From positions 1 through 30,923 of the IMG/VR virus record IMGVR_UViG_3300008459_000236: a stretch of DNA of 30,923 nt. One strand, 5' to 3'. This DNA is from a virus. Each line of letters begins with the position of its first letter. Positions within the stretch are counted from its first letter, which is position 1. The position numbers and the translations under genes were made by a program. Shown here piece by piece: positions 14,761 to 22,506 of the stretch. The notes beneath the pieces are model-generated. The model saw only the letters and a list, made by a program, of their open reading frames with translations, searched no databases and was not told the origin of the DNA.

Positions 14761-16536
14761 ATGTCTTCTTTGACAAGAGAGCAAGTTCTTCTTGAGTATG
14801 TTAAGTGTCAAAAGGATACTCCTTATGCTTTTCGAACTTACTTACAAACATACGATCAAACCGCATCAAAGTTTGTTCCGTTAGAATTATTTACCGATCA
14901 GATTAATCTATTAAAAGATTACGAAAATTTCGAAGAGAACATCGCTTTGAAATATAGACAGGCTGGCGTATCAACAGTAACTGCGGCTTGGATATCAAAA
15001 AAATTGGCTTTTGCCTCCAAAACTAAGCCTGAGAAAATATTGATAATTGCCAATAAACTTGACACCGCTCAAGAAATGGCAAACAAAATTAGGGCTTTTG
15101 TAGGACAATGGCCTTCTTGGTTAGGTGTTGATTTTTCTGATGAAAAAAATTCACAAAGACATTATAAATTAAATAATGGTTGTGAGGTTAAAGCTGTTGC
15201 TACATCTAAAGACGCTTTAAGGGGATATACACCAACTATATTGGTTTTTGATGAAGCGGCATATATTGAAGCTGATGGAGATTTTTGGGCGGCTTGTATG
15301 GCATCATTATCCACAGGTGGTAAAGTAATTGTGGTATCAACACCGAACGGATTTGATCCGATTTATTATGACATATATGCTCAGGCTTTGAAGGGTATGA
15401 ACCAATTTAAAGTTTCAGAAATGTTTTGGTATAGAGATCCAAGATATTCTAAAGATTTATATTTTGTTGAAACTGACGACATTGTTCATTTTTTACTCAA
15501 TAGAGAAGAATATTCACAAGATAGAATTAAAACTTTTGACTACTTAGAGTTCGACATTGGTCGTGATCTTAGAATAAAAGAAATGATGTCTTTAGGTTAC
15601 AAACCATCTTCCCCTTGGTATGAAAAAATGGTTAAAAAACTTAAGTTTGATAAAAGAAAGATAAATCAAGAACTTGAGTGTCAGTTTTTAGGATCAGGTG
15701 ATAATGTATTTGATTCAAACTTGATGACCAAAATTCACGAAAATATGATTAAAGAACCGAGTAATAAAATGATGTCAGGTTCTTTATGGATTTGGGATGA
15801 GCCTGTTATGGGTCACAAATATGTGATGGGTATTGATGCAAGTCGTGGAGACAGTGAAGATTTCTCATCATTTCAAATAATCGATTTTGATGAACGAAAA
15901 CAGGTATGTGAATATCTTGGTAAGGTTCCTCCTGATATACTAGCTGAGATCTGTTTTAAATGGGGTAATATGTATAATGCGTTTGCGGTAATTGATATTA
16001 CAGGAGGAATGGGTGTTGCAACATCAAGAAAGATGCAAGAATTAGGTTATAGGAGTCTTTATGTTGATGGAATAGACTATATGAATAAATGGAAATGGGA
16101 TCCAAAATCAATTGAGAAAATACCAGGAATCAATTTCAATTCAAAAAGAGTTCAAATAATTGCCGCCTACGAGGAGGCTTTGCGTCACGGATTTACGGTT
16201 AGGAGTAATAGACTTTATAATGAAATGAATACTTTCATTTACATAAATGGAAGACCAGATCACCAAAAAGGGCAACACGATGATTTAATTATGGCAATTT
16301 CAATGGCTTGTTATGTTGCTGAAGCTTCATTTACAAATCTTACAAAAGTAACAGAACAAACCAAATCTATGATTGATGCTTGGACTGTTCAAACTAATGA
16401 CAATTATCAAAAACAATCAAACTTTAATCCTGTAGTTCCAAATCATTCTGCTAAATCAAAAGATTCAATATACTCTAACAACCCAACCAAAAATGACTAT
16501 CAAAACTATTTATGGTTGTTCGGAGGTAAAAGATAA
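14761..16536 (+). CDS. terL: Terminase large subunit (packaging ATPase/nuclease)
   Basis: The motor that pumps DNA into the prohead and cuts the concatemer. In 591 residues the ATPase shows a divergent Walker A RQAGVST (66-72, as in the T4 gp17 RQLGKT type), Walker B ILVFDEAA (D164, E165) and coupling motif VVSTPNG (192-198). The RNase-H-like nuclease has D359 (VMGIDASRGDS), D412 (AVIDITGG) and D508 (QHDDLIMA), the expected acidic triad. Length and order fit T4 gp17. It is followed 35 bases later by the portal gene, whereas T4 puts sheath and tube genes between them; here they are absent from the interval. Leader TATAAATTAA, no Shine-Dalgarno. Confidence 0.96.
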   Translation: MSSLTREQVLLEYVKCQKDTPYAFRTYLQTYDQTASKFVPLELFTDQINLLKDYENFEENIALKYRQAGVSTVTAAWISKKLAFASKTKPEKILIIANKLDTAQEMANKIRAFVGQWPSWLGVDFSDEKNSQRHYKLNNGCEVKAVATSKDALRGYTPTILVFDEAAYIEADGDFWAACMASLSTGGKVIVVSTPNGFDPIYYDIYAQALKGMNQFKVSEMFWYRDPRYSKDLYFVETDDIVHFLLNREEYSQDRIKTFDYLEFDIGRDLRIKEMMSLGYKPSSPWYEKMVKKLKFDKRKINQELECQFLGSGDNVFDSNLMTKIHENMIKEPSNKMMSGSLWIWDEPVMGHKYVMGIDASRGDSEDFSSFQIIDFDERKQVCEYLGKVPPDILAEICFKWGNMYNAFAVIDITGGMGVATSRKMQELGYRSLYVDGIDYMNKWKWDPKSIEKIPGINFNSKRVQIIAAYEEALRHGFTVRSNRLYNEMNTFIYINGRPDHQKGQHDDLIMAISMACYVAEASFTNLTKVTEQTKSMIDAWTVQTNDNYQKQSNFNPVVPNHSAKSKDSIYSNNPTKNDYQNYLWLFGGKR

Positions 16537-16571
16537 CTTTAATTTCTGAATTGATAGTTTAGATTTAAAAT

Positions 16572-18395
16572 ATGGAAAATAACGACAAAAATTTAACGGT
16601 TTGGCAAAGATTATCGAGAGCTTTTGGACCTAACTCTCTACTTAATCAAGACTATCCTGTTTATAAATTCGATAAAACCGAATTACTTAAAACAACAAGT
16701 AAACCGGAATACGAAAAGGAAAAGTTACAAGCACAACAAACTTTATATATTGCAAACCAGTGGACAAAGATCGAAAACAATCTTTATACACAAGCGGTAT
16801 ACTATGAACCAACAAGGTTAGCGTCTTTTTATGATTTTGAAAGTATGGAGTTTACTCCCGAGATATCCGCAGCTTTAGATATATTCGCAGAAGAATCCAC
16901 AACACCAAATGAAGATGGATTTATGTTACAAATCTACTCTGAATCAAAAAGAATAAAAGCTGTTTTGGCGGATTTGTTTAACAATAAATTAGATATTAAT
17001 ACAAATCTCCCAATGTGGACAAGAAACACCTGTAAGTATGGTGATAATTTTGTCTTTTTAAAACTTGACCCTGAAAAAGGAATTGTGGGTTGTATGCAAT
17101 TACCAAACATTGAAATTGAAAGATTGGAAAGAGGTATGGGTGCAAGAGCGGCAAAAATGGAAGAAGATCCAAAAAATAGAGGATTGAAATTTTTGTGGAA
17201 ACAAAAAGATATGGAATTTCATACTTGGGAAATGGCGCATTTTAGATTATTGGGTGACGATAGAAAATTACCATATGGAACATCTATATTAGAAAAAGCG
17301 AGAAGAATTTGGAAACAACTATTATTAGCGGAAGATGCTATGTTGATTTACAGAACATCAAGAGCTCCTGAGAGAAGAATTTTTAAAGTTTTTGTTGGTA
17401 ATATGGATGATAAAGATGTTGAAGCGTATGTACAACGAGTTGCCAACAAATTTAAAAGAGATCAAACAACTGATCCAAAAACAGGTAATGTAGATTTGAG
17501 GTTCAATCAAATGGCTGTGGATCAGGACTACTTTATTCCTGTCAGAGATCCCGCAGCACCAAGTCCAATTGACACATTACCTGGAGCACAGAATTTATCA
17601 GAAATTGCGGATATTGAATATATACAAAAAAAATTATTAACAGCCATAAGAGTTCCAAAAGCGTTTTTGGGTTTTGAGGAAGTGGTTGGTGATGGAAAAA
17701 GTTTGGCGTTACAAGATATCAGATTTGCTCGAACTATTAATAAAATACAAAATAGTATGTTACAAGAATTGAATAAGATTGCAATTATTCATTTGTTTTT
17801 ATTAGGGTTTGAGGACGAGTTAGATAACTTCACATTGTCTTTGACTAATCCATCATCTCAGGCAGATCTTTTGAAGATCGATGTTTGGAAAGAAAAAATG
17901 TTGTTGTATAAAGATGCTGTAACACCAATAGAGAATCTTGCTCCTGTATCCGCTTCTTGGGCGAAGAAACATATTTTAGGATTCTCTGATGATGAAATAA
18001 AACTTGATATCCAACAACAAAGAATTGAAAGAGCGGTCGCCAAAGAATTGGAATTGACTCCTGAGATTATTAAGAAAACAGGTCTATTTGATAATATTGA
18101 TAGAATATATGGTAAGATTACAGGAACTACCGAAGGTGTTACTGCAACCCCACCTGAACCTCCGATGGGTGGTGAAATGCCAGGTATGGAACCTCCGATG
18201 GGTGGTGAAGCTCCTCCTGCAGGGGGTGAATCACCACCTGAAGCGGGTGTTACTCCCGAATCTATTAAAGATGATAATGTCAATATACTATTAGAAAAAG
18301 ACGAACATAATCAAGAAAAGTATTTAAATCTTACCAAAGCAAAAAAGTCTATGGGTGAAATTGAACAAGAGTTGAAAAAACTGTTGGGGGATTGA
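16572..18395 (+). CDS. gp20: Portal protein (T4 gp20 type)
   Basis: The 607-residue product has portal hallmarks of the T4 superfamily: an N-terminal wing starting NNDKNLTVWQRLSRAFG, FEFTP-like SMEFTPEISAALDIFAEES (around 95-112), GDNFVFLKL, a clip/stem region with RVPKAFLGFEEVVGDGKSLALQDIRFARTI (split here across the crown helices), and a long helical end. The portal forms the dodecameric DNA gate at one head vertex and docks the terminase encoded just upstream. Residues about 515-555 are a low-complexity Pro/Gly/Met linker (PPMGGEMPGMEPPMGGE) before a short C-terminal helix. Its TGA stop lies inside the promoter motif of the next gene. Confidence 0.93.
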   Translation: MENNDKNLTVWQRLSRAFGPNSLLNQDYPVYKFDKTELLKTTSKPEYEKEKLQAQQTLYIANQWTKIENNLYTQAVYYEPTRLASFYDFESMEFTPEISAALDIFAEESTTPNEDGFMLQIYSESKRIKAVLADLFNNKLDINTNLPMWTRNTCKYGDNFVFLKLDPEKGIVGCMQLPNIEIERLERGMGARAAKMEEDPKNRGLKFLWKQKDMEFHTWEMAHFRLLGDDRKLPYGTSILEKARRIWKQLLLAEDAMLIYRTSRAPERRIFKVFVGNMDDKDVEAYVQRVANKFKRDQTTDPKTGNVDLRFNQMAVDQDYFIPVRDPAAPSPIDTLPGAQNLSEIADIEYIQKKLLTAIRVPKAFLGFEEVVGDGKSLALQDIRFARTINKIQNSMLQELNKIAIIHLFLLGFEDELDNFTLSLTNPSSQADLLKIDVWKEKMLLYKDAVTPIENLAPVSASWAKKHILGFSDDEIKLDIQQQRIERAVAKELELTPEIIKKTGLFDNIDRIYGKITGTTEGVTATPPEPPMGGEMPGMEPPMGGEAPPAGGESPPEAGVTPESIKDDNVNILLEKDEHNQEKYLNLTKAKKSMGEIEQELKKLLGD

Positions 18396-18405
18396 TATTT
18401 ATAAA
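18392..18405 (+). promoter_or_regulatory. Phage-type promoter motif (TTGATATTTATAAA)
   Basis: TTGATATTTATAAA lies nine bases before ATG 18414 and contains the TGA stop of the portal gene. The same 14 bases occur on the minus strand at 29388-29375. Confidence 0.6.
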
Positions 18406-18413
18406 TTAAAAAG

Positions 18414-19127
18414 ATGAAAAATTTCGGAATTATAAAATCTAAGATAGAAAAAATTTTGGTAGACTCATATCAAAATAAAACCATTAAAGAATCTTTTGGA
18501 AAATTTAGAGAATTGGTTCTACAAGATAAAAACTTAGTGTCAATGTTTTATTTGTACGATCAGTTATCGTCAAAAAATGGTATCAATAAAGATATTGCGA
18601 ACGATTATATTAATGAGTGTATAGAAAAATTTGAGTCAATCAAATTATCAAAAGATAAAATTAATTCATTAAATGAATGGATATCATCAGTGACAACTGA
18701 AAATTTATATGAAAATGTAGATAAGTTATTTGATGATAATATCCTAAATATTGAATCAAAAGTTAAAAGTAAAAAAGTAGTATTTGAAACAATAACTTCA
18801 AAACAAACAACTGAAAAAGAAATAATTAATATTCCTTTAAAAACATCTTTGAGTATTGCAAACCAATCAATGTATAATTTTATACAAGATTTAACTGAAA
18901 GTGAAAAGAAGGAATTTTTAGAAGTTGCTCAAATGGATTCCAAAAAACTATACGAGGAGTACGAGTCCTTGAAGAATATGACCATAAAAAAATTAGAAGA
19001 TTTAATGGAATCAGATCAAGAAGATGGAATTAAAACTAAACTTCAGGAAACCGTAAACAAAATTAAGAATGATAATATTGATAAATTAAACTACTATCGT
19101 TTAAGAAAATTAAACGAAACTATTTAA
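18414..19127 (+). CDS. Helical protein between portal and protease, prohead-core candidate
   Basis: A 237-residue Lys/Glu/Asn-rich, almost wholly helical protein (MKNFGIIKSKIEKILVDSY...), with coiled-coil-like C-terminal helices (SKKLYEEYESLKNMTIKKLE). T4 has the prohead core genes 67 and 68 at this position between portal and protease, so an internal core role is plausible. Sequence similarity to those cannot be claimed. It ends at TTAA shared with the stop of the convergent bS21 gene. Confidence 0.7.
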   Translation: MKNFGIIKSKIEKILVDSYQNKTIKESFGKFRELVLQDKNLVSMFYLYDQLSSKNGINKDIANDYINECIEKFESIKLSKDKINSLNEWISSVTTENLYENVDKLFDDNILNIESKVKSKKVVFETITSKQTTEKEIINIPLKTSLSIANQSMYNFIQDLTESEKKEFLEVAQMDSKKLYEEYESLKNMTIKKLEDLMESDQEDGIKTKLQETVNKIKNDNIDKLNYYRLRKLNETI

Positions 19128-19306
19128 TCATTATTCTTTTTTTGTTGAATATATTTAGCCTTCTTTATTTGATTTCTTCTTGAAACGCTCTTTTTTTCAA
19201 ACTCCTTTTTTTCAACAAGTTGTTGAGTTTGTTTTGTTTTAATAACCTTACTCTTTAAAGTTTTTAACGCTTTTTCAATGTTTTTGTCAATTTTTACAAT
19301 TATCAT
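19124..19306 (-). CDS. rpsU: Ribosomal protein bS21, phage-encoded
   Basis: bS21 is a small basic protein of the 30S subunit near the anti-Shine-Dalgarno end of 16S rRNA. The 60-residue product (start at ATG 19306, MIIVKIDKNIEKALKTLKSK) follows the bS21 pattern: short strand, I-E-K-A-L-K helix, then KKEFEKKSVSRRNQIKKAKY and a basic tail, close to Bacteroidota bS21 (K-F-x-K-P-S-V-x-R-R-x-Q-x-x-K-A-x-Y-x-Q). The longer frame to 19369 adds an AT-rich leader unlike any S21, so I reject it. It sits alone on the minus strand inside the head block. Phage-borne bS21 is known from some marine and huge phages. It may replace the host protein and bias initiation. Confidence 0.88.
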   Translation of the reverse strand: MIIVKIDKNIEKALKTLKSKVIKTKQTQQLVEKKEFEKKSVSRRNQIKKAKYIQQKKNND

Positions 19307-19377
19307 TTGTTTTTGATTTTCTACTTTAAATATATTATATTTTAGAAAAATAATAAACTCGAAGAACATGCAAATTT

Positions 19378-19827
19378 ATGAAAAAAGGAAAAACAATCCG
19401 AATAAATGGATTGAAAAAAATAAAAGCGATTTACGGATCAGTGGATGCAAAGAATTTAAAATCAATTTATTTAAACATACAAACTTGGGTTGACCCAAAA
19501 ATTGATATGGTAGAGGGGTGGGAAAGAGTAATATCAAATCTATCAAGACAAATAAAACATACAATATACGACATTATTAATAAAACATTTTTTGAAGATA
19601 AATTTATACTTGATTTAGACCTGAGAAGCAGTGGAATACAATATGGAAAGAAATCTTTTTTAAATTTAGAAATAACATTTTTTGTTAAAGAACAAGTATC
19701 ATTTAAATCAAATATCTTAAAAGGTGAGATGAAAAAAATAACACAAATATTATTTTCTGAAAATTTCAAAGATAACAAATACTTTGATTTTAATATAACA
19801 AAGAAATCAGAAATCGTTTTAATTTGA
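19378..19827 (+). CDS. Conserved-looking head-region protein, unknown (149 aa)
   Basis: The product starts MKKGKTIRINGLKKIKAIYG and is alpha/beta with a basic N-terminus, a Trp-containing helix (VEGWERVISNLSRQIKHTIY), a strand-rich centre (FLNLEITFFVKEQVSF) and a C-terminal FDFNITKKSEIVLI. No catalytic motif. It lies directly before the prohead protease gene with 47 bases between, so an assembly role is likely. I do not recognise the family. Confidence 0.68.
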   Translation: MKKGKTIRINGLKKIKAIYGSVDAKNLKSIYLNIQTWVDPKIDMVEGWERVISNLSRQIKHTIYDIINKTFFEDKFILDLDLRSSGIQYGKKSFLNLEITFFVKEQVSFKSNILKGEMKKITQILFSENFKDNKYFDFNITKKSEIVLI

Positions 19828-19874
19828 AAAACTAATAAACTAGACTATTTATATTTGATTAATTGTTTTCAGAT

Positions 19875-20603
19875 ATGAATAATTTAAGAATATTAGGACC
19901 AAATGATTTAGGTAAAGGAATTCTCATCGAGTATGATGCAGGACATATCAATCCAAATGATGAATTTAATAGAAATATATTAAAGGAAAATAAAAATCTT
20001 TTGGATCATTCAAAACCATTTGAGTTCTATGCGGTTCTACAAAAATACAATGTTCCAAATAGAAATGGTAGAATATATCCTGAGAAGATTTTAAAAAGAG
20101 AATCTGAAAATTATAAGAAACTTATTAATAAAGGGGTATCTCTAAGTGAACTTAATCACCCCGAAAGTTCTTTGATTGACCTTGATAGAGTCTCACATAT
20201 TATAACGGATATTTGGTGGGATAAAAATGTATTGTTGGGAAAACTAAGACTTTTAACTTCACCTGGTTTTCACGAAAGAGGTGTAATATCTTGTAAGGGT
20301 GATCAGGCGGCTAATTTACTTAGATTAGGTGTAACTTTGGGTATATCTTCAAGAGGAGTTGGGTCTTTAAAAAAGGTAGGAGAACAAAATGAAGTTCAAG
20401 ACGATTTTGAATTGATATGTTTTGACTTAGTATCTTCACCTTCGACGCCAGGTGCATATCTTTTCTTAGACTCAGATGACAGATTCAAATATGAAGAGAA
20501 TTTGGAGGATGAGAATAAGATGAAAATACAAAGAGAAATGAAAGAGTCTGGTAGTAAATCTGTGGATTTAATGAGAAGACTTTCTGACTATTTGGGAAAA
20601 TAA
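19875..20603 (+). CDS. gp21: Prohead maturation protease (T4 gp21 type)
   Basis: A serine protease of the herpesvirus-assemblin-like fold that digests the scaffold and trims head proteins. In 242 residues the His motif is SELNHPES (H95) and the nucleophile motif LGISSRGVGSL (S158/S159), the standard pair for gp21-type (U9/S80) proteases; SPSTPGAY follows. T4 gp21 cuts after (L/I)xE, and suitable sites are visible in the capsid protein and several others here. The start is ATG 19875 (MNNLRILGPND); the TTG at 19863 is an unlikely alternative. It lies in T4 order before scaffold and capsid genes. Confidence 0.93.
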   Translation: MNNLRILGPNDLGKGILIEYDAGHINPNDEFNRNILKENKNLLDHSKPFEFYAVLQKYNVPNRNGRIYPEKILKRESENYKKLINKGVSLSELNHPESSLIDLDRVSHIITDIWWDKNVLLGKLRLLTSPGFHERGVISCKGDQAANLLRLGVTLGISSRGVGSLKKVGEQNEVQDDFELICFDLVSSPSTPGAYLFLDSDDRFKYEENLEDENKMKIQREMKESGSKSVDLMRRLSDYLGK

Positions 20604-20647
20604 GTTGACATTATCGTTTGTAATATTTAATTTTTAATAAAAAAGTT

Positions 20648-20857
20648 ATGGACGAAAAGTATTTTATCGCAAAAATTATGTACAACATGCCTGACGAAGA
20701 ATCAGGAAAAATTAAAAAAATCAGGGAAGAAAAATTGGTTAAAGGTTATTCAGTGACTGATGTTGAGGCTAAGGTTACAAAGAAATATGAAGGGTTTTCA
20801 CAAGAATGGAGAATCACTTCAGTTTCTGAAAGTAAAATCGATGAAGTAATTAACTGA
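20648..20857 (+). CDS. DUF4494-like small protein
   Basis: A 69-residue protein, MDEKYFIAKIMYNMPDEESG, with the layout of DUF4494: an N-terminal strand carrying KI-Y, a basic turn, EEKLVKGYSVTDVEAKV and a final strand WRITSVSESKIDEVI. DUF4494 proteins are found mainly in Bacteroidota and their phages and have no known function. It is followed by a strong terminator that closes the protease transcript. The family call is moderate because the domain is small. Confidence 0.65.
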   Translation: MDEKYFIAKIMYNMPDEESGKIKKIREEKLVKGYSVTDVEAKVTKKYEGFSQEWRITSVSESKIDEVIN

Positions 20858-20881
20858 TATTAGTAGTTGGTGTTTGTAAAG

Positions 20882-20909
20882 ATCCGAGAGAAATCTCGGA
20901 TTTTTTTTT
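20882..20909 (+). terminator. Rho-independent terminator, GAAA loop
   Basis: ATCCGAGA-GAAA-TCTCGGAT followed by eight T residues: a perfect 8-bp stem with a GNRA-type loop. It separates the protease transcript from the scaffold/capsid transcript. Confidence 0.92.
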
Positions 20910-20946
20910 GATTTTAAGTGTAAAAATTAAATTTTTATTAATACTC

Positions 20947-20959
20947 ATATATTTATAAA
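20947..20959 (+). promoter_or_regulatory. Phage-type promoter motif for scaffold/capsid operon
   Basis: ATATATTTATAAA lies 17 bases before ATG 20977 and just after a terminator, so a promoter is required here. This makes it the best-supported instance of the motif. Confidence 0.65.
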
Positions 20960-20976
20960 AAAAAATATATCCTAAT

Positions 20977-22482
20977 ATGGAAAAAAAATCAATCGTGGAA
21001 GAAGCTTTACTTTCGATGAAAAACTTGGAAGAAGCTGTCTCGGAAAATGCAAAAGGAATACTTGCTTCAACAATGAAGGAAGAAATCAAAGATCTGGTAA
21101 AAGAATCTCTCCAAGAACAATCTGATGAAGATGAGGATGAGGTTGAGGATATCGAAGTATCGAATGATGATACTGAGGTAGATTTTGGATCTGAAGAATC
21201 TGATGATGAGTCTGAAGATGAAATGGAAATGGATGTTGACACAATGTCAATGGATATGGATATGGAAGATGATGATGAAATGGATATGGATTCTGAGGAA
21301 GATGAAATGGAACCAATAGATCTAACCAATGCTTCTGACGAAGAAATTCTCAAAGTATTTAAAGCTATGGGTGATGAGGATGGTATCATTGTTAAAAAAG
21401 ATGATAACAGACTTCACTTAGAAGATGAAAATGCGGATGTAGAATACCTAATCGATTTGGGTGAATCTGAAGAAGAAAAAATGAATGAAGAAGATGACGA
21501 TGAGTTATACTCAGATGCCATCAATAAAATATTTGAAAAAGATGTTAATAGCATGGATGAAGATATGAATTTAGAGGGGGATTACAACGAGACCGAAGAG
21601 GGTATGTCCTACGAAGGTGAACAAGATGAGGTTGTTTATGAAATAAGTTTAGATGATGATGTAGATATGGCCCCTGAAGGAGAATATCTCGAAATGAATG
21701 ATCTTGAAGAAACTATGGAAATGACTCAGGATGAACCATCTGAAGATTATGATTATACAGAATCTTATAAAATGGAAACCAAAGAAGGTAAAATGTCAGT
21801 TAAACCAAAAGGTGTTGGTATGGGTAAACCTAAGTTTACTTATAAGAAATCACAAGGTGGTTTTGACGAAAATAAAAAACATGCAAATCCTACAAAAGGA
21901 ACTGGTAAACCAAAATTCGAATTCAAAGAGGGTGAAATGGCAGATATTAAAAAGTCAGACAAAAAGGCTGAAACAAAAGAAGCTGCTAGAACTTTGGGTA
22001 ATGGAAAATACTTTAGAAAAGGTGGTCTTCCAAAACCAAGATCTCATTCTAAATTTAACGCTAACATTGAAGAAAGCGTTAATCAATACGAAGAACAACT
22101 TAGAGTTCTTAGAGAAAAGAATGAAGAGTATAGAAAGGCTCTCAATATCTTCAGAGAAAAGTTGAATGAAGTTGCTGTTTTCAATTCTAACTTAGCTTAC
22201 GCAACAAGATTGTTCACAGAACATTCAACAACAAAACAAGAAAAAATAAACATTCTTAGAAGATTTGATGGTGTTGAGTCATTAAAAGAATCTAAGGGCC
22301 TTTATCGGACTATAAAGGAAGAATTAGGTGATCAACCATCTAAAGTTGTTACTGAATCAATTACTAACAAAATTGAAAGAGAAGTTTCTTCAGGAAGCGC
22401 AACTAATTTGATTGAATCTAAAACTTATGAAAATCCTCAATTTATGAGAATGAAGGATCTTATGTCCAAACTAATAAAATAA
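20977..22482 (+). CDS. gp22: Acidic prohead scaffold/core protein (T4 gp22-like)
   Basis: The 501-residue protein lies between the prohead protease and the capsid gene, exactly where T4 encodes its scaffold. The N-terminal half is extremely acidic (EDEDEVEDIEVSNDDTE, MDMDMEDDDEMDMDSEEDE), with one folded-looking patch (ASDEEILKVFKAMGDEDG). The middle is Gly/Lys/Pro-rich. The C-terminal 150 residues form a long coiled coil (EESVNQYEEQLRVLREKNEE) followed by FNSNLAYATRLFTEHSTT and FDGVESLKESK, features I associate with scaffolds of T4-like phages. At 501 residues it is much longer than T4 gp22 (269). It is expected to be digested during maturation. Translation of the capsid gene starts 24 bases after its stop. 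Confidence 0.86.
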   Translation: MEKKSIVEEALLSMKNLEEAVSENAKGILASTMKEEIKDLVKESLQEQSDEDEDEVEDIEVSNDDTEVDFGSEESDDESEDEMEMDVDTMSMDMDMEDDDEMDMDSEEDEMEPIDLTNASDEEILKVFKAMGDEDGIIVKKDDNRLHLEDENADVEYLIDLGESEEEKMNEEDDDELYSDAINKIFEKDVNSMDEDMNLEGDYNETEEGMSYEGEQDEVVYEISLDDDVDMAPEGEYLEMNDLEETMEMTQDEPSEDYDYTESYKMETKEGKMSVKPKGVGMGKPKFTYKKSQGGFDENKKHANPTKGTGKPKFEFKEGEMADIKKSDKKAETKEAARTLGNGKYFRKGGLPKPRSHSKFNANIEESVNQYEEQLRVLREKNEEYRKALNIFREKLNEVAVFNSNLAYATRLFTEHSTTKQEKINILRRFDGVESLKESKGLYRTIKEELGDQPSKVVTESITNKIEREVSSGSATNLIESKTYENPQFMRMKDLMSKLIK

Positions 22483-22506
22483 ACATAAAACTAAAAAACT
22501 AATAAA

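Noticed and set aside
19307-19369. N-terminal extension of bS21
   Set aside because: Adds a hydrophobic AT-rich leader not found in bS21; the ATG at 19306 gives the family length.
20850-21389. Minus-strand serine-rich frame of 179 codons
   Set aside because: It is the antisense of the acidic scaffold repeats (GAT/GAA read as ATC/TTC and TCA/TCT) and crosses a terminator.
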